The notes beneath the pieces are model-generated. The model did no database searches, had not been told where the DNA came from, and saw only the letters and a list, made by a program, of their open reading frames with translations. The translations under genes and the position numbers were made by a program. A stretch of DNA of 64,000 bases, taken from assembly GCA_035299425.1 (NCBI GenBank), contig DATGWP010000181.1, positions 1 to 64,000 on the forward strand. Reading direction: 5' to 3'. Each line of letters begins with the position of its first letter. Position 1 is the first letter of the stretch. The stretch is from Bog-950 sp035299425 (GTDB taxonomy: Bacteria > Bacteroidota > Bacteroidia > Chitinophagales > LD1). This document shows positions 63,661 to 64,000 of this stretch, piece after piece.

Positions 63661-64000
63661 CTATCCTTTTTCTTCAAGGGCGGCTGCACCACCTACTATT
63701 TCCAATATTTCTTTGGTAATAGCGGCCTGGCGCTCGCGGTTGTACTGTATCTTAAGGCTGCGCATAAGCTCGTTGGCATTGTTGGTAGCGGCATCCATAG
63801 CCACCATACGCGCGCCGTGCTCCGATGCATTGGTATCCAGCATAGCTTTGAAAAGCTGGGTATTCAAAATCTTTGGCACCAGTTCTTCCAATAGCTTTTC
63901 TTTCTCCGGTTCAAATATGTAATCGGCCTTGGTTTTGCTTACCTTGCTATCTGCCGATGGCTCTACAGGAAGGAAACGCTCAATCATAAAACGCTGCGTA
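63661..64000 (-). CDS. atpG: ATP synthase F1 subunit gamma, C-terminal part
   Basis: The 3' end of the gamma subunit gene; the frame stays open to the right edge (residues TQRF precede the first Met seen), so the start lies outside. The visible ~113 residues contain the conserved C-terminal helix ASEHGARMVAMDAATNNANELM and RQAAITKEILEIVGGAAAL, which forms the rotating shaft with the N-terminal helix. Other atp genes are expected to the right. Confidence 0.95.
   Translation of the reverse strand, partial: TQRFMIERFLPVEPSADSKVSKTKADYIFEPEKEKLLEELVPKILNTQLFKAMLDTNASEHGARMVAMDAATNNANELMRSLKIQYNRERQAAITKEILEIVGGAAALEEKG

Noticed and set aside
1..64000. tRNA or rRNA genes, prophage, IS transposase
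   Set aside because: No tRNA T-arm with matching cloverleaf, rRNA core sequence, integrase, or transposase coding sequence was recognised by eye.

Overview
The window reads as a chromosome segment (possibly a metagenome bin) of a Bacteroidota member near Chitinophagales/Sphingobacteriales. Evidence: many secreted proteins ending in type IX secretion (T9SS) type A or type B sorting domains, a PorP/SprF gene, a TAnnTTTG-type -7 promoter element with a TTTG about 19 nt upstream (best before rpsC), A-rich rather than Shine-Dalgarno translation starts in the ribosomal genes, and DUF6150-like and DUF2723 proteins.

Layout. 1-3461 (-) is the N-terminal part of a very large secreted protein made of ~103-residue Ig-like tandem repeats; it runs off the left edge. 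3831-8764 holds two GT-C-like membrane proteins (one with TPRs, one DUF2723) around a class A beta-lactamase-fold serine hydrolase. 8921-13309 (+) holds dusB, a lipoprotein, and a T9SS-exported lysyl oxidase-like protein that keeps the copper histidines and the Lys/Tyr pair forming the LTQ cofactor in animal LOX. 13401-16500 is a VIT-domain T9SS protein flanked by two direct arrays of multi-hairpin repeats. 16650-20271 holds a membrane zinc peptidase and an isolated ribosomal block rpsC-rplP-rpmC-rpsQ-rplN-rplX with its own promoter and terminator, cut off from the rest of the usual S10/spc cluster. 20272-24885 contains palindromic repeats, a WDKRFGG-repeat T9SS protein, elaA, a DUF6150-like repeat protein and a diheme cytochrome. 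24981-27242 (-) is yceD-rpmF-MATE.

27404-44190 (-) is occupied by two giant paralogous T9SS surface proteins (3011 and 2448 aa) whose size difference is mostly two extra copies of a ~288-residue module. 44496-51511 contains a small unknown ORF, an ArsR-type regulator, a collagen-like secreted protein (-), an aquaporin (-) and a Kup potassium transporter. 51545-54160 (-) is a Reeler/anchor-V-like T9SS protein; 54316-55332 (-) an RsuA/RluB-type pseudouridine synthase. 62876 down to 55428 (-) is a tight trio: a type B sorting-domain giant, PorP/SprF and an OmpA/TPR/PD40 protein. scpB and the 3' part of atpG close the right edge.

Functionally the segment is dominated by cell-surface and extracellular biology: eight or more probable T9SS cargos or surface proteins, one cargo-associated outer-membrane partner (PorP/SprF), a collagen-like polypeptide and a candidate protein cross-linking oxidase, mixed with housekeeping genes. 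No tRNA, rRNA, CRISPR array, phage or IS transposase was seen.
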